Below, piece by piece: positions 17,572-28,400 of a stretch of DNA of 37,420 bases (position 1 is the stretch's first letter; every line of letters starts with the position of its first letter). The position numbers were made by a program, and so were the translations under genes. The notes beneath the pieces are model-generated. The model was not told where the DNA came from. It saw only the letters and a list, made by a program, of their open reading frames with translations, and did not search any database. Origin of the DNA: an uncultured Pelagibacteraceae bacterium (GTDB lineage Bacteria > Pseudomonadota > Alphaproteobacteria > Pelagibacterales > Pelagibacteraceae); assembly GCA_902611145.1 (NCBI GenBank), contig CACLYO010000011.1, forward strand, positions 1 through 37,420. The letters are read 5' to 3'.

Positions 17572-17755
17572 TTATTTTCCTTTCCACGAAAGTTTTTAAT
17601 CTGGCAATATTTTTTTTTGTTTCATTAATTTTTGATGGATTTGTTAATTGTCCATTTATTTTTTGAAAACGAAAATTAAATAAATCTTTTTTAAGTTTGT
17701 CGATATCTTTAATAGCTTGATCTTTTGTAAGTTTTTTTGCGTCTTTTTTTTTCAT
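17564..17755 (-). CDS. rpmC: 50S ribosomal protein L29
   Basis: Small helical-hairpin protein beside the exit tunnel, docking site for SRP and trigger factor with L23. The frame stays open further upstream (to 17848, inside rplP), but the real protein begins at the ATG of 17753-17755, giving [13 protein letters not shown] and 63 aa, the family's normal length. The conserved [19 protein letters not shown] is present. This start leaves one base between the rplP stop and rpmC, in line with its neighbours. The 3' end overlaps rpsQ by 8 nt. Confidence 0.95.
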   Translation of the reverse strand: MKKKDAKKLTKDQAIKDIDKLKKDLFNFRFQKINGQLTNPSKINETKKNIARLKTFVERKINA

Positions 17756-17756
17756 T

Positions 17757-18167
17757 TTATGTAAATCTTTTAATAAATTTTGTTTTAATTGGTAATTTTG
17801 CTGAAGCTTTATAAAGAGCCTCTTTGGCAATTTGTTCCGATACACCATCTATTTCAAAAAGAATTCTTCCAGGTTTTACTCTACAAGCCCAAAATTCAGG
17901 GGAACCTTTACCTTTGCCCATACGTACTTCGGTAGGTTTTTTTGAAACTGGTATATTTGGAAAAACTCTTGTCCACACTCTACCTTGTCTTTTCATATGC
18001 CTAGTTAAAGCAACTCTTGCAGCCTCAATTTGTTTAGATATAACTCTATCTGGAGACATTGCTTTCAATCCAAAAGCTCCATAGTTCATAAAGTTGCATC
18101 TGGAAGCATTACCATGAATTCTTCCTTTGTGTGCTTTTCTAAATTTTGTTCTAGTTGGCTGTAACAT
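17757..18167 (-). CDS. rplP: 50S ribosomal protein L16
   Basis: Large-subunit protein lining the A-site tRNA channel. The N-terminus ([19 protein letters not shown]), [31 protein letters not shown], and [24 protein letters not shown] are diagnostic; the last holds the arginine that the dioxygenase YcfD/RoxA hydroxylates in some bacteria. Length 136 aa is standard. It follows rpsC after 3 nt. Confidence 0.98.
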   Translation of the reverse strand: MLQPTRTKFRKAHKGRIHGNASRCNFMNYGAFGLKAMSPDRVISKQIEAARVALTRHMKRQGRVWTRVFPNIPVSKKPTEVRMGKGKGSPEFWACRVKPGRILFEIDGVSEQIAKEALYKASAKLPIKTKFIKRFT

Positions 18168-18170
18168 AAG

Positions 18171-18830
18171 TTATTTTTTATTTGTCTCCTGATTAAATTC
18201 TTTTGAAAAAATTTCTCCTTTATATATCCAAACTTTTATTCCTATAATTCCATATGTTGTTAATGCTTCTGCCTCAGCGTAATCAATATCTGCTCTTAAA
18301 GTATGAGAAGGAATACTTCCATCTCTTAACCATTCAGTTCTTGCTATTTCATTTCCTCCAAGTCTACCACTAATAGAAACTTTAATTCCTTTTGCTCCGA
18401 GTCTTAATGCTGATTGCATTGATCTCTTCATTGCTCTTCGATAAGAAATTCTTTTTACAAGCTGTTGTGCTATATTTTCTGCAACTAGGTAACTGTTAGT
18501 TTCTGGTTTTTTGACTTCTTTAATATTTAAATTTACTTCATTACTAGTCAATGCAGAAAGTTTATTTTTAATCTTTTCTATATCACTACCTTTTTTACCT
18601 ATAACAAAACCTGGTCTAGATGTATAAATAGTTACAAAGCATTTCTTTAATGTTCTTTCGATCATAACTTTTGACACTCCAGAATTAATAACGTTTTTTT
18701 TAATGTATTCTCTTATTTTAAAATCTTCGATTAAATAATTTCCAAAGTCCTTTTTTTTCGCATACCAAACTGAGTCCCAACCTCTATTGATACCTAATCT
18801 TAAACCTACCGGATTAACTTTTTGACCCAT
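18171..18830 (-). CDS. rpsC: 30S ribosomal protein S3
   Basis: mRNA entry-site protein with helicase function alongside S4 and S5. The N-terminus [20 protein letters not shown] is canonical. The KH domain (about residues 60-105) holds [14 protein letters not shown] with the GKKG loop. The C-terminal domain has [22 protein letters not shown] and [21 protein letters not shown]. Length 219 aa is typical. The first 17 nt overlap the end of rplV; a GAGGAAA Shine-Dalgarno lies upstream. Confidence 0.98.
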   Translation of the reverse strand: MGQKVNPVGLRLGINRGWDSVWYAKKKDFGNYLIEDFKIREYIKKNVINSGVSKVMIERTLKKCFVTIYTSRPGFVIGKKGSDIEKIKNKLSALTSNEVNLNIKEVKKPETNSYLVAENIAQQLVKRISYRRAMKRSMQSALRLGAKGIKVSISGRLGGNEIARTEWLRDGSIPSHTLRADIDYAEAEALTTYGIIGIKVWIYKGEIFSKEFNQETNKK

Positions 18831-19215
18831 GTTTTTCCTCTAATTTTTTTGTTTCTGATAAAATAATTGTTAAATTTGAATAAGGTTTCTTTATTGGCGC
18901 AGCTCTACCTTTTGCTCTTGCTCTAAATCTTTTCATTGTAATTTGTTTACCGCAGTATGCTTCCTTAACAATAAGTTTATCAATATCATATTGATAATTA
19001 TTTTCAGCATTAGCGACTGCTGATGATATAGTTTTTTTAACATCTTTAGATATTCTTTTTTCAGAAAAAGATAAGTCTCTCATAGCTACATCTACTTTTT
19101 TTCCAACTATTGATTTTAAAATTGGATTAAGTTTTCTAGTGCTAGATCTTACATTCTTGTTTATAGATCTAACTAATTTACTATCAGTTTTGTTATCTTT
19201 TTTCTTTTTTCCCAT
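18814..19215 (-). CDS. rplV: 50S ribosomal protein L22
   Basis: Exit-tunnel protein with a long hairpin loop; macrolide resistance changes map here in other bacteria. The core has [25 protein letters not shown], then [40 protein letters not shown]. At 133 aa it is longer than the usual 110-127 because of a lysine- and asparagine-rich N-terminal lead (about 20 residues) and a short tail. It overlaps rpsC by 17 nt, the second-largest overlap in the window after lipB-rluC. Confidence 0.97.
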   Translation of the reverse strand: MGKKKKDNKTDSKLVRSINKNVRSSTRKLNPILKSIVGKKVDVAMRDLSFSEKRISKDVKKTISSAVANAENNYQYDIDKLIVKEAYCGKQITMKRFRARAKGRAAPIKKPYSNLTIILSETKKLEEKHGSKS

Positions 19216-19217
19216 AA

Positions 19218-19538
19218 TTATTTTTTCTCCGCTGCTGGTGTAGCTGCTGATGAAGCTTTTTCTGCAGCTGCCTTCTTATCCGCTGGTGTATGCCCGGCGA
19301 ATTGTCTCGTTGGGGCAAATTCTCCTAACTTATGACCAACCATATCTTCTGAAATTGTTATCGGTATAAATTTTTTACCATTATAAATTAAAAAACTAAC
19401 TCCTACAAAATCAGGAATTATTGTTGATTTTCTTGACCAAGTTTTTATTGGTTTTTTGTTGGTTTCGTTTTTTTGTTTATCAACTTTTTTTATTAAACTT
19501 TCTTCTACAAATGGTCCTTTCCAAACTGCTCTAGACAT
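19218..19538 (-). CDS. rpsS: 30S ribosomal protein S19 with Ala-rich tail
   Basis: Head protein that contacts S13 and the A-site t[22 protein letters not shown], then [28 protein letters not shown] and [25 protein letters not shown] are diagnostic. The family normally ends near residue 92; here an alanine-rich stretch (about residues 90-106) extends it to 106 aa. It lies between rplB and rplV with 2-nt spacers. Confidence 0.97.
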   Translation of the reverse strand: MSRAVWKGPFVEESLIKKVDKQKNETNKKPIKTWSRKSTIIPDFVGVSFLIYNGKKFIPITISEDMVGHKLGEFAPTRQFAGHTPADKKAAAEKASSAATPAAEKK

Positions 19539-19540
19539 AA

Positions 19541-20377
19541 TTACCTATTCTTCTTTCTTTTTCTTCTTCTAATTATAAATTTATCTGTTCTTTTATTATC
19601 TCTTGTTTTTAATCCTTTAGCTGATTGGCCTGTTGGTGATACTGGATGTCTACCACCAGCAGATTTACCTTCACCACCACCATGTGGGTGATCTACTGGA
19701 TTTTTAACTACTCCTCTTGTATGAGGTCTAATTCCTAACCATCTAGATCTTCCTGCTTTACCTATTTTAATATTTTTTTGATCAGGATTAGATAAAACTC
19801 CAATCGTTGCCATACAACGTGAATTAATTTTTCTTACTTCTCCAGATGTCATTTTAACTAATGAATAATTACCATCTACTCCTGAAATGCTCACAGATGT
19901 ACCTGCTGATCTAGCTATTTTTCCTCCTGCACCAGGCTGTAATTCAACGTTGTGAATGTCAATTCCAACTGGAATATCTTGCAAAGGCATACAATTTCCA
20001 ATTTTTATTTCAATATTAGATCCATTTTGAATTTTATCACCTACTTTAACTTTTTGTGGAGCCAAATAATAAAACTTTGTACCATCTTCAAATTTAATGA
20101 GCATTATATAACAAGATCTATTTGGATCGTATTCAATTCTTTCAATCTCACCAATGGAATCAAATTTTCTTCGATAAAAATCTACCAATCTATACTTCTG
20201 CTTATGACCACCTCCATGATTTCTGGATGTAATTCTGCCCTGATTGTTTCTGCCTCTAGAAGCGTTATTAATTGAAGTCAAAGGTTTAAACGGTTTACCT
20301 TTCCATAAACCTTCTTTATCAATAAGAACTGTTCCTCTAGTAGATTTTGTATATGGTTTAAAAGATTTTAAAGACAT
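19541..20377 (-). CDS. rplB: 50S ribosomal protein L2
   Basis: Core large-subunit protein needed for subunit joining and peptidyl transferase activity. The start [59 protein letters not shown], and the catalytic-site segment [25 protein letters not shown] (with the conserved histidine) are intact. Length 278 aa is standard. Normal S10-operon position after rplW with 2-nt spacing. Confidence 0.99.
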   Translation of the reverse strand: MSLKSFKPYTKSTRGTVLIDKEGLWKGKPFKPLTSINNASRGRNNQGRITSRNHGGGHKQKYRLVDFYRRKFDSIGEIERIEYDPNRSCYIMLIKFEDGTKFYYLAPQKVKVGDKIQNGSNIEIKIGNCMPLQDIPVGIDIHNVELQPGAGGKIARSAGTSVSISGVDGNYSLVKMTSGEVRKINSRCMATIGVLSNPDQKNIKIGKAGRSRWLGIRPHTRGVVKNPVDHPHGGGEGKSAGGRHPVSPTGQSAKGLKTRDNKRTDKFIIRRRKRKKNR

Positions 20378-20379
20378 AA

Positions 20380-20673
20380 TTAAATTCCTGTAGTTAGATC
20401 AATACTTTGACCTTTTTTAAGTGTTATAATTGCTTTTTTATAACCTTTGATTTTAACTTTTCTTCCCCTAGTAAATTTATTTTTTGATTGCTTTTTTATA
20501 ATGTTAATTTTTGTAACATTAACTTTGAATATTTTTTCAATATTTTTCTTTAAAATTAATTTATTAGAACTATTCGGCACTTTAAAAACAACTTTATTTT
20601 GTTCAGAAAGAGTAGTTGATTTTTCAGTGACGATTGGGGATAAAATTTTGTCGTATAAATGTGTTTTATGCAT
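20380..20673 (-). CDS. rplW: 50S ribosomal protein L23
   Basis: Exit-tunnel rim protein that docks trigger factor and SRP. YDKILSPIVTEKSTTLSEQNKVVFKVPNSSNKLILKKNIEKIFKVNVTKINIIKKQSKN is recognisable as the family fold, and GRKVKIKGYKKAIITLKKGQSIDL closes the protein. Length 97 aa is standard. It overlaps the end of rplD by 8 nt (20666-20673). Confidence 0.97.
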   Translation of the reverse strand: MHKTHLYDKILSPIVTEKSTTLSEQNKVVFKVPNSSNKLILKKNIEKIFKVNVTKINIIKKQSKNKFTRGRKVKIKGYKKAIITLKKGQSIDLTTGI

Positions 20674-21289
20674 ATCTTTTTTCCAATTCCTTTATTGCAG
20701 TTTCAGTAAATATTATTTTTTTAAATTTTATGATATCGAATGCACTAAAATGATTTATATCAGTAACTTTTATAGATGCTATATTTCTGGCTGATTTAAT
20801 AATTTTATCTTTTGAATTTTTATCCAATATTATAAGTGAATTTTTAGCTTGAAATTTATTTAATAATGTATTCATTTCTTTGGTTTTCTTAATCTCTTTA
20901 ATAAAATCATTAAAAACAATTAAATTTTTTGCTTTATTTTTTTCACTTATTAATGAAGCTATGCTTAATTTTTTTTCACTTTTATTAAGCTTTCTTGTTT
21001 TATATTTTGTCTCACCTTTAGGTCCATGCGCTACACCACCACCAACAAAAATTGGTGCTTTTCTACTTGCATGTCTTGCATTTCCTGTACCTTTTTGAGC
21101 ATATATTTTTGCTGTTGATCCTATTATCTCATTTTTTTGTTTAGTTTTAGCTTTTCTTCCTTTGTAGTTTGCATTTGTTTTATAAATAACGCTGCTAACT
21201 AATTTTTTATTTATTTTTGCTGAAAATATTTTATCTAAAACTTCAATAGATGCTTTTTTTCCGTCAATATCAATTTTTTCTATTTTCAT
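20666..21289 (-). CDS. rplD: 50S ribosomal protein L4
   Basis: Exit-tunnel constriction protein; in E. coli it also represses the S10 operon. The loop AKIYAQKGTGNARHASRKAPIFVGGGVAHGPKG is the family signature (normally GTGRARHGS, here GTGNARHAS). The rest is diverged and Lys-rich but follows the fold. Length 207 aa is normal. E. coli-type leader control is unlikely because rpsJ has only 2 nt of upstream spacer here. It starts 2 nt after rplC. Confidence 0.97.
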   Translation of the reverse strand: MKIEKIDIDGKKASIEVLDKIFSAKINKKLVSSVIYKTNANYKGRKAKTKQKNEIIGSTAKIYAQKGTGNARHASRKAPIFVGGGVAHGPKGETKYKTRKLNKSEKKLSIASLISEKNKAKNLIVFNDFIKEIKKTKEMNTLLNKFQAKNSLIILDKNSKDKIIKSARNIASIKVTDINHFSAFDIIKFKKIIFTETAIKELEKRYA

Positions 21290-21291
21290 AA

Positions 21292-22002
21292 TTACTTCTT
21301 TTTCTTTTCAGGTATTTTTTTTAATTTTTCCATAACTTCAATTTTTTCATTCATTGTCAATTTCGAAATATTTTTGACTGATTTTTTGACAAGTACTTCG
21401 GTGTTTTTTGATCCTGGAATTGATCCTTTAAGATAAAGTAGATTATTATCTATATCAGATTTTATGATTTCAATATTTTGCATGGTTCTTAATTTATCAC
21501 CCATATGACCTGCCATTTTTTTTCCTTTAAAAACTTTACCTGGATCTTGATTTTGGCCAGTTGATCCATGAGCTCTATGAGAAACTGAAACACCGTGTGA
21601 TGCTCTTAATCCACTAAAGTTATGCCTTTTCATTGCTCCAGCAAAACCTTTACCAATTGTTTTTGACCTAATATCCACAAATTTAGTGTCTTTAAAAATT
21701 TCAAGTCCAAATTCGTTTCCAGCCTTATAATTTTCTAGATCTTCAACTCTAAATTCTTTTAATTTTTTTTTGGGTTCTGTATTTTTTTTTGTAAAATATC
21801 CTTTCATTGCCTTTGATAACTTTGAATTCTTAATTTTTCCAAAACCAAGTTGTATAGCTTTGTAGCCTCTTTTTTCTTCTTCAATTACATCAATAACTCT
21901 CGCTTTTTCCATTTTAATTACTGTTACAGGAACTGACTGACCCGTTTTATAAAATTCACGTGTCATTCCAATTTTTTTTCCTATTAAAGCTATCTTGTCC
22001 AT
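21292..22002 (-). CDS. rplC: 50S ribosomal protein L3
   Basis: One of the two assembly initiators of the large subunit, reaching toward the peptidyl transferase centre. IGKKIGMTREFYKTGQSVPVTVI at the start, KGFAGAMKRHNFSG, SVSHRAHGSTGQNQDPGKVFKGKKMAGHMG in the tip loop are diagnostic; the glutamine in the tip loop is the residue methylated by PrmB in enteric bacteria. Length 236 aa includes a Lys-rich C-terminal tail. It follows rpsJ after 3 nt. Confidence 0.98.
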   Translation of the reverse strand: MDKIALIGKKIGMTREFYKTGQSVPVTVIKMEKARVIDVIEEEKRGYKAIQLGFGKIKNSKLSKAMKGYFTKKNTEPKKKLKEFRVEDLENYKAGNEFGLEIFKDTKFVDIRSKTIGKGFAGAMKRHNFSGLRASHGVSVSHRAHGSTGQNQDPGKVFKGKKMAGHMGDKLRTMQNIEIIKSDIDNNLLYLKGSIPGSKNTEVLVKKSVKNISKLTMNEKIEVMEKLKKIPEKKKK

Positions 22003-22005
22003 AAT

Positions 22006-22314
22006 TTAAATTTTAATTTCAACATCAACTCCAGAAGCTAAATCTAACTTCATAAGAGCTTCTACAGTTTGTGGGGTTGGTTCAATAATATCAATTAATC
22101 TTTTATGTGTTCTTGTTTCGAACTGTTCACGGCTTTTTTTATCTATATGCGGTGACCTTAATACGGTATATTTTTCTATTTTTGTTGGCAAAGGAATAGG
22201 TCCTTTAATATTTGCGCCAGTTCTTTTAACGGTATTAACTATCTCTTCTGTTGATTGATCAAGCACTTTATTATCATATGCTCTTAATTTTATTCTAATG
22301 TTTTGTTTTTCCAT
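22006..22314 (-). CDS. rpsJ: 30S ribosomal protein S10 / NusE
   Basis: Small-subunit head protein that also joins NusB and NusG in antitermination. [56 protein letters not shown], and [13 protein letters not shown] are all canonical. Length 102 aa is exact. In enteric bacteria this gene starts a separate operon behind tuf; here it follows fusA by 2 nt with neither a promoter space nor tuf between. Confidence 0.99.
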   Translation of the reverse strand: MEKQNIRIKLRAYDNKVLDQSTEEIVNTVKRTGANIKGPIPLPTKIEKYTVLRSPHIDKKSREQFETRTHKRLIDIIEPTPQTVEALMKLDLASGVDVEIKI

Positions 22315-22316
22315 AG

Positions 22317-24395
22317 TTAACCTGCTATCTTTTTAGTTACTTCATCTTGAACATTTTGAGGTACTTTTGCATAATGGTCAAAAAACATTGAATATTGAGC
22401 TCTACCTTGAGACATAGATCTCAAACTATTTATGTATCCAAACATATTTGCAAGTGGAACCATAGCTGTAATAACTGTTGCATTACCTCTTTGCTCTTGA
22501 GTATTAATCTGTCCTCTTCTACTGTTTAAATCACCAATTACATCTCCCATATAATCTTCGGGTGTTACAACTTCTACTCTCATAACAGGTTCTAATAACT
22601 TTAAGGTTCCTCTTGTACACGCCTCTTTAAAGCATGCTCTTGATGCAAGTTCAAAAGCAAGCACACTAGAATCAACATCGTGATGTAAACCATCAAGAAT
22701 CGTGACTTTATAATCTATTATCGGAAAACCAGCTAAAATACCATTATCTGAAACTGACTCTACGCCTTTTTCGACACCGGGTATGAATTCTTTTGGGATT
22801 GCTCCACCTTTAATTTTACTTTCAATTTCTCTACCTTTACCTGGCTCTAAAGGTTCAACAGAAAGTTTTACTCTTGCAAATTGTCCAGCACCACCACTTT
22901 GTTTTTTATGTGTATAATCAAATTCTGTAGCATTTTGTATTGTTTCTCTATAAGCTACTTGAGGTGCGCCAACATTAGCTTCAACTTTAAATTCTCTTTT
23001 CATCCTGTCAACTATAATGTCTAAGTGTAATTCACCCATGCCTTTAATTATTGTTTGACCTGACTCTTCATCAGAACTAACTCTAAATGAAGGATCTTCT
23101 TTTGCTAAACGACCTAAAGCTTCTCCCATTTTTTCTTGGTCAGCTTTTGTTTTGGGTTCTACAGCAATTTCTATAACTGGATCAGGGAATTCCATTGGTT
23201 CAAGAAGAACTGGATCGTCCTCATTTGCTAATGTATGACCCGTAATTGTATATTTCAATCCAGCTAACGCTACTATATCACCAGCGTTTGCTTCTTTAAT
23301 ATCTTCTCTTGAATTTGCATGCATTAATAGCATTCTACCAACTCTTTCCTCTTTATCTTTTGATGTGTTGTAAATAGCTGTCCCTGTTTTAACAGTTCCA
23401 GAATAAATTCTTATGAATGTTAAAGATCCTACAAAAGGATCATTCGCAACCTTAAACGCTAAAGCAGAAAATGCTGCATTATCTTCAAATTTCATTTCAA
23501 TTTCTTCTTCAGAATTTGGTTTTGTACCCTTAATTGAACCAATATCTACAGGACTAGGGAGATAATCAATTACAGCATCTAATAATGGTTGAACTCCTTT
23601 GTTTTTAAAGGCAGATCCAGTTAAAACAGGAACAAAATCAAAATTTAAACATCCTTTTCTTACACAACTAATTAAATCTTCATTTTTAATTTGCTCACCA
23701 TTTAGATAGCTTTCCATAAGTTTTTCGTTTTGTTCAACTGCAGTTTCAACTAATTCTTGACGGTATTTTCCGCAAATCTCTTTTAGATCATCTGGTATTT
23801 CTTTTTCTTCCCATGCTGCACCAAGATCTTCGTTTTTCCAAACTATTGCTTTCATTTTAACTAAATCTACTACACCTTGAAGTGAAGCTTCAATGCCGAT
23901 TGGTATTTGCATAACCAAAGGTTTTGCGCCAAGTCTATCTTTTATCATCTCAACACATCTGAAGAAATCAGCTCCTGTTCTATCTAATTTATTAACAAAA
24001 CAAATTCTAGGAACTTTATATTTATCGGCTTGTCTCCAAACTGTTTCTGATTGCGGTTCAACGCCAGCAACTCCATCAAAGACTGCTACTGCGCCATCTA
24101 AAACCTTAAGTGATCTTTCAACTTCAATAGTAAAATCAACATGACCTGGTGTATCTATAATATTAATCCTATGTTCCCTCCAGAAACATGTAGTTGCCGC
24201 TGAAGTTATTGTGATGCCTCTTTCTTGTTCTTGCTCCATCCAATCCATTGTTGCAGCACCATCATGAACTTCTCCAATCTTATGACTTTTGCCAGTATAA
24301 TATAAAACTCTTTCAGTTGTAGTTGTTTTGCCAGCATCTATATGAGCCATGATACCAATATTTCTATATTTATCTAAAGTATGTGATCTGCTCAT
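22317..24395 (-). CDS. fusA: Elongation factor G
   Basis: GTPase that drives translocation and, with RRF, ribosome recycling. The G1 motif [13 protein letters not shown]3 DTPGHVDF, and G4 NKLD are present in order, together with [14 protein letters not shown] (switch I). Domain IV (about 480-600) has [10 protein letters not shown] and the domain V end is canonical. Length 692 aa fits the bacterial norm. Located between rpsG and rpsJ; the usual tuf after fusA is missing. No Shine-Dalgarno is evident in the 6-nt spacer upstream. Confidence 0.99.
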   Translation of the reverse strand: MSRSHTLDKYRNIGIMAHIDAGKTTTTERVLYYTGKSHKIGEVHDGAATMDWMEQEQERGITITSAATTCFWREHRINIIDTPGHVDFTIEVERSLKVLDGAVAVFDGVAGVEPQSETVWRQADKYKVPRICFVNKLDRTGADFFRCVEMIKDRLGAKPLVMQIPIGIEASLQGVVDLVKMKAIVWKNEDLGAAWEEKEIPDDLKEICGKYRQELVETAVEQNEKLMESYLNGEQIKNEDLISCVRKGCLNFDFVPVLTGSAFKNKGVQPLLDAVIDYLPSPVDIGSIKGTKPNSEEEIEMKFEDNAAFSALAFKVANDPFVGSLTFIRIYSGTVKTGTAIYNTSKDKEERVGRMLLMHANSREDIKEANAGDIVALAGLKYTITGHTLANEDDPVLLEPMEFPDPVIEIAVEPKTKADQEKMGEALGRLAKEDPSFRVSSDEESGQTIIKGMGELHLDIIVDRMKREFKVEANVGAPQVAYRETIQNATEFDYTHKKQSGGAGQFARVKLSVEPLEPGKGREIESKIKGGAIPKEFIPGVEKGVESVSDNGILAGFPIIDYKVTILDGLHHDVDSSVLAFELASRACFKEACTRGTLKLLEPVMRVEVVTPEDYMGDVIGDLNSRRGQINTQEQRGNATVITAMVPLANMFGYINSLRSMSQGRAQYSMFFDHYAKVPQNVQDEVTKKIAG

Positions 24396-24401
24396 TTGTA
24401 A

Positions 24402-24872
24402 TTACCATCTAAAATGAGCGAAAGCCTTATTCGACTCTGCCATTTTGTGTGTATCCTCTTTTTTTTTAATTGCTAACCCTCTGTTTTGATAAGCATCGTA
24501 TATTTCATTAAATATTTTATCAGACATATTTTTGTCTTTTCTTTTTCTCGATGCATCAATTAACCATCTAAGAGCTAAAGCTTGTGATCTTTTAGATTTT
24601 ACTTCAACAGGTACTTGATATGTAGCTCCACCAACTCTTCTTGATCTTACTTCAACTGTAGGTCTAATATTATTAATTGCTTCATTAAAAATATTTATTG
24701 GCTCTTCTTTTGATTTTGATTTAATTTTATCAATTGCTTCATAGATAATTTTTTCTGCAACTGTTTTTTTTCCATCATACATTATTGAATTAATCAATTT
24801 AGGAATTATAGTTGATTTGTATTTTGGATCTATTACTGGAATTTTTTTAGGTGCTTTTTTTTTTCTAGACAT
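24402..24872 (-). CDS. rpsG: 30S ribosomal protein S7
   Basis: Primary 16S rRNA binder that organises the small-subunit head near the E site. The segments LINSIMYDGKKTVAEKIIYEAIDKI, NIRPTVEVRSRRVGGATYQVPVEV, ALRWLIDASRKR and the end KKEDTHKMAESNKAFAHFRW are canonical. Length 156 aa is standard. It follows rpsL by 6 nt. Confidence 0.99.
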   Translation of the reverse strand: MSRKKKAPKKIPVIDPKYKSTIIPKLINSIMYDGKKTVAEKIIYEAIDKIKSKSKEEPINIFNEAINNIRPTVEVRSRRVGGATYQVPVEVKSKRSQALALRWLIDASRKRKDKNMSDKIFNEIYDAYQNRGLAIKKKEDTHKMAESNKAFAHFRW

Positions 24873-24878
24873 AATAAT

Positions 24879-25250
24879 TTATTTTCCTTTTTTAGCACCA
24901 TATTTTGAACGTTGTTGTTTTCTAGCAGTAACACCTTGCGTATCTAAATTTCCTCTTAAAATATGATAACGAACACCAGGTAAATCTTTTACTCTACCAC
25001 CCCTTATTAATACTACTGAGTGTTCTTGTAAATTATGACCTTCGCCTGGTATATAAGAAGTAACTTCATGCCCATTTGAAAGTCTAACTCTAGCAACTTT
25101 TCTTAAAGCTGAATTAGGTTTTTTTGGTGTAGTTGTATAAACTTTTACACAAACACCTCTCTTCTGAGGTGATTTTTCCAATGCTGGGACTTTATCCCGT
25201 GCAGAAGGTTTTTGTCTTTTTTTTCTTAATAACTGGTTTATTGTCGGCAT
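24879..25250 (-). CDS. rpsL: 30S ribosomal protein S12
   Basis: Decoding-centre protein of the small subunit. [14 protein letters not shown] opens the protein; [21 protein letters not shown] and [14 protein letters not shown] contain the two lysines where streptomycin-resistance changes arise in other bacteria, and both are wild type here. Length 123 aa is standard. It heads the str group and is preceded by the widest spacer in the window (154 nt after rpoC), which holds a candidate promoter and two inverted repeats. Confidence 0.99.
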   Translation of the reverse strand: MPTINQLLRKKRQKPSARDKVPALEKSPQKRGVCVKVYTTTPKKPNSALRKVARVRLSNGHEVTSYIPGEGHNLQEHSVVLIRGGRVKDLPGVRYHILRGNLDTQGVTARKQQRSKYGAKKGK

Positions 25251-25275
25251 AATTTTTATTTATTTTTTGATGAGA

Positions 25276-25293
25276 AATAACTGACAGGTTATT
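25276..25293 (-). repeat. Inverted repeat in the rpsL leader
   Basis: Perfect 6-bp arms (AATAAC / GTTATT) flank a 6-nt loop, 25 nt before the rpsL ATG. In the transcript it would form a modest A-U-rich hairpin close to the ribosome start site. No poly-U run follows at once, so it is not a standard terminator. Confidence 0.5.
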
Positions 25294-25305
25294 AGTGGCA
25301 GCGTT

Positions 25306-25324
25306 TAATGTCCAAATGACATTA
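25306..25324 (-). repeat. Inverted repeat between rpoC and rpsL
   Basis: Perfect 7-bp arms (TAATGTC / GACATTA) separated by 5 nt. It overlaps the candidate -10 hexamer at 25321-25326, so it could be an operator-like palindrome or, if transcription starts further up, the first hairpin of an rpsL leader. Its function is unknown. Confidence 0.55.
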
Positions 25325-25349
25325 CATTCCAACCAAAAAATATCGCCAA
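25321..25349 (-). promoter_or_regulatory. Candidate promoter ahead of rpsL (str group)
   Basis: On the minus strand TTGGCG (25344-25349) and TGTAAT (25321-25326) are 17 nt apart, with two and one mismatches to the sigma-70 consensus. An exact TTGACA also occurs at 25370-25375, but its nearest good -10 (TATAGT, 25353-25358) is only 11 nt away, too close. The 154-nt gap is the only place in the rpoB-to-adk run large enough for a full promoter. Confidence 0.4.
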
Positions 25350-25404
25350 ATTACTATAGAAATTGTATTTGTCAAACTAAAACACCTAAAAAATGAGCTA
25401 AAAT

Positions 25405-28400
25405 CTATTGATTTGCTTGAGTTTTTAAAGTTTCATCAGGTTCTTGTTCGGACAGGAATTTTTCATCATCTTTTGTTGCGTTTAAATTCCAATCATTTTT
25501 GATTGTACCTGTTCCAGCAGGAACTAGTCTACCAACAATAACGTTTTCTTTTAATCCTTGAAGAACATCTACTTTACCTTTTATAGCTGCGTCAGTAAGG
25601 ACTCTAGTTGTTTCCTGGAATGATGCTGCAGAAATAAATGACTCTGTTTGAAGTGAAGCCTTAGTGATACCCATTAAAACTCTTTCTCCAATAGCTGGTT
25701 TCTTTCCATCAGCTTTTAAATTTTCATTCATGGTTTCAAATTTAATTCGGTCTATTATCTCGCCTGGTAGTAAGTTTGAATCGCCTTGTTGTTTGACTTC
25801 AATTTTCTTTAACATTTGACGTAAAATTGTTTCAATATGCTTATCATTAATAACAACACCTTGGAGTCTATAAACTTCTTGAACTTGATTTACAAAGTAC
25901 TCAGTTAATTCTTCAATTCCCAATATTCTTAAAATATCATGTGGTAAAGGCTGGCCATCAAGTAAATACTCTCCTTTTTTTATTTTTTCTCCTTGGTTGA
26001 AATTAATATGTTTACCTTTAGGTATCAAATAATTTGAAGTAGTCCCATCTTCAGCAACTATTGAAATTCTCTGTTTACCTCTTACTTCTTTACCAAATAA
26101 AACTTTTCCATCATTCTCAGCGATGATAGCACTATCTTTTGCTTTTCTTGCTTCAAACAATTCAGCAACTCTAGGCAAACCTCCAGTTATATCTTTAGTT
26201 TTAGAAGTTTCTTTAGGTAGTCTTGCAATTACGTCTCCAGCAGAAATCTTTTGACCATCTTTAACTGAGAGAATTGAGTCTGGAACTAGATAATATCTAG
26301 CTTCATTATCATCTGCTTTTTTAATGACATTACCTTTTTCATCTCTTAAAGTAATTCTTGGTTTTAAGTCAGTATTTTTTGATTGAGATCTCCAATCAAT
26401 AACTGATTTAGACGCTATACCAGTTGCATCATCTACAGTTTCTGATAGGGAAACTCCATCAATTAAATCAACATAATTTGCGGTTCCACTTTTCTCTGCG
26501 ATAACTGGTGTTGTATAAGGATCCCACTCACAGATTTTTGAATTCTTCTTTATTATATCTCCATTTTTAAAGAATAGTTTAGAACCGTATGGTACTTTGT
26601 ATATTGCAACTTGAAGCCCTTTATCGTCTTCAATTGAAAGTTGGGTATTTCTACCCATAACAATCTGATTTTTCTTCGAGTCTTCAATTAAATTTGTATT
26701 AATTATTTTTAATGTACCCTCGTTCTTAGTAACTATTTGAGAATCTTGTTTTATTGATGCTGTACCTCCTACGTGGAAGGTTCTCATAGTAAGCTGAGTA
26801 CCTGGTTCTCCAATAGACTGTGCTGAAATCATTCCGATTGCTTCACCAACATGTACCATTTTTCCTCTGGATAAATCCCTTCCATAACACATCGCACAAA
26901 CACCTTCCTTAGACCCACATGTTATGACGGAGTATACTCTTATTGATTTCACGCCCGCTGCATCAATTTTCTCACAGCCAGCCTCATCAATCATTTCATC
27001 TTTTTTAATAATTTTTTCACCAGTAATTGGATTTTTTATATCGTTGGCAACTACTCTTCCTAAGGCTCTCTCTGATAAAGTTACAATGACATTCCCACCT
27101 TCAATGATTTCTGACAAAGCTATACTTCCTTTACTCTTGCAGTCACAATCTTTCTTAGTTATTGTTAAATCTTGAGCTACATCACAAAGTCTTCTTGTTA
27201 AATATCCAGAATTTGCAGTTTTCAAGGCTGTATCTGCTAATCCTTTTCTAGCACCATGAGTTGAGTTAAAATATTCAAGTGCAGTTAACCCTTCTTTAAA
27301 ATTTGAAGTAATTGGTGACTCAATAATTTCACCAGAAGGTTTTGCAATTAATCCTCTCATACCAGCTAATTGTTTCATTTGGGCAGCTGAACCTCTTGCA
27401 CCAGAATCTGCCATCATAAATACAGAATTGATTTTTAAACCATCTTTTGTTGTTTCGGTAGCTGATATTCTTTTCATCATTTCACCCGCCACCCTATCAG
27501 TGCATTTAGACCATGCATCAACAACTTTGTTATATTTTTCACCTCTTGTAATTAAACCTTCGGCATATTGATTTTCATAATCAGTAATTAGTTTTTTTGT
27601 TTCATCAATTAATTGAGCTTTATTTTCAGGTATAATTAAATCGTCTTTTCCAAAAGAGATTCCTGCCTTAAAAGCATGTTTAAAACCCAGGTCTTTTAAT
27701 TTATCGCAAAATATTACTGTATTTTTTTGTCCAGTAAATCTAAATACCATATCTATTATTTCTGAAACTACTTTCTTTGGTAATAATCTATCAATTAAAG
27801 AAAATTTAATATCTTTGTGTTTTGGTAGTAAGTTTGCAAGTAAAAAACGGCCTGCGGTACTTGTATATTTTTCATTTACCAAGTTTCCTTTTTCATTTAC
27901 AGTTTGGAATCTTGATATAATTCTTGAATGTACATTTATGTTTCCTGACTCTAAACCCTGTTCTATTTCTGAATCATTAACAAAATAACCTTCTATTTTT
28001 TCAGTTTGATATGGTGGTTGAGATAAATAATAAATTCCTAAAATCATATCCTGGCTTGGGACAATAATTGGCTTTCCATTTGATGGACTTAAAATATTAT
28101 TTGTAGACATCATTAGTACTCTAGCTTCTAACTGAGCTTCTAAACTTAATGGAATATGAACTGCCATTTGATCACCATCAAAATCCGCATTAAATGCAGC
28201 ACATGTTAAAGGATGTAGTTCAATTGCATCACCTTCTATTAGTTTAGGTTCAAATGCTTGGACACCAAGTCTGTGTAATGTGGGTGCTCTATTTAATATT
28301 ACTGGATGCTCTCTAACAATCAATTCTAAAGCATCCCATACAGCATTTGTTTCTTTATCAACTAATTTTTTAGCCTGTTTAATTGTTGATGCTAGTCCTA

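Noticed and set aside
17756..17848. N-terminal 31-residue extension of the L29 frame into rplP
   Set aside because: The extension lies wholly inside rplP and the protein from ATG 17755 has the exact normal L29 length and start.
25353..25375. TTGACA/TATAGT pair ahead of rpsL as a promoter
   Set aside because: Spacing is 11 nt, too short for sigma-70; the 17-nt-spaced pair downstream is a better candidate.
25395..25425. Rho-independent terminator after rpoC
   Set aside because: Only a very short AT-only palindrome around the stop codon and no GC-rich stem followed by a U-run.
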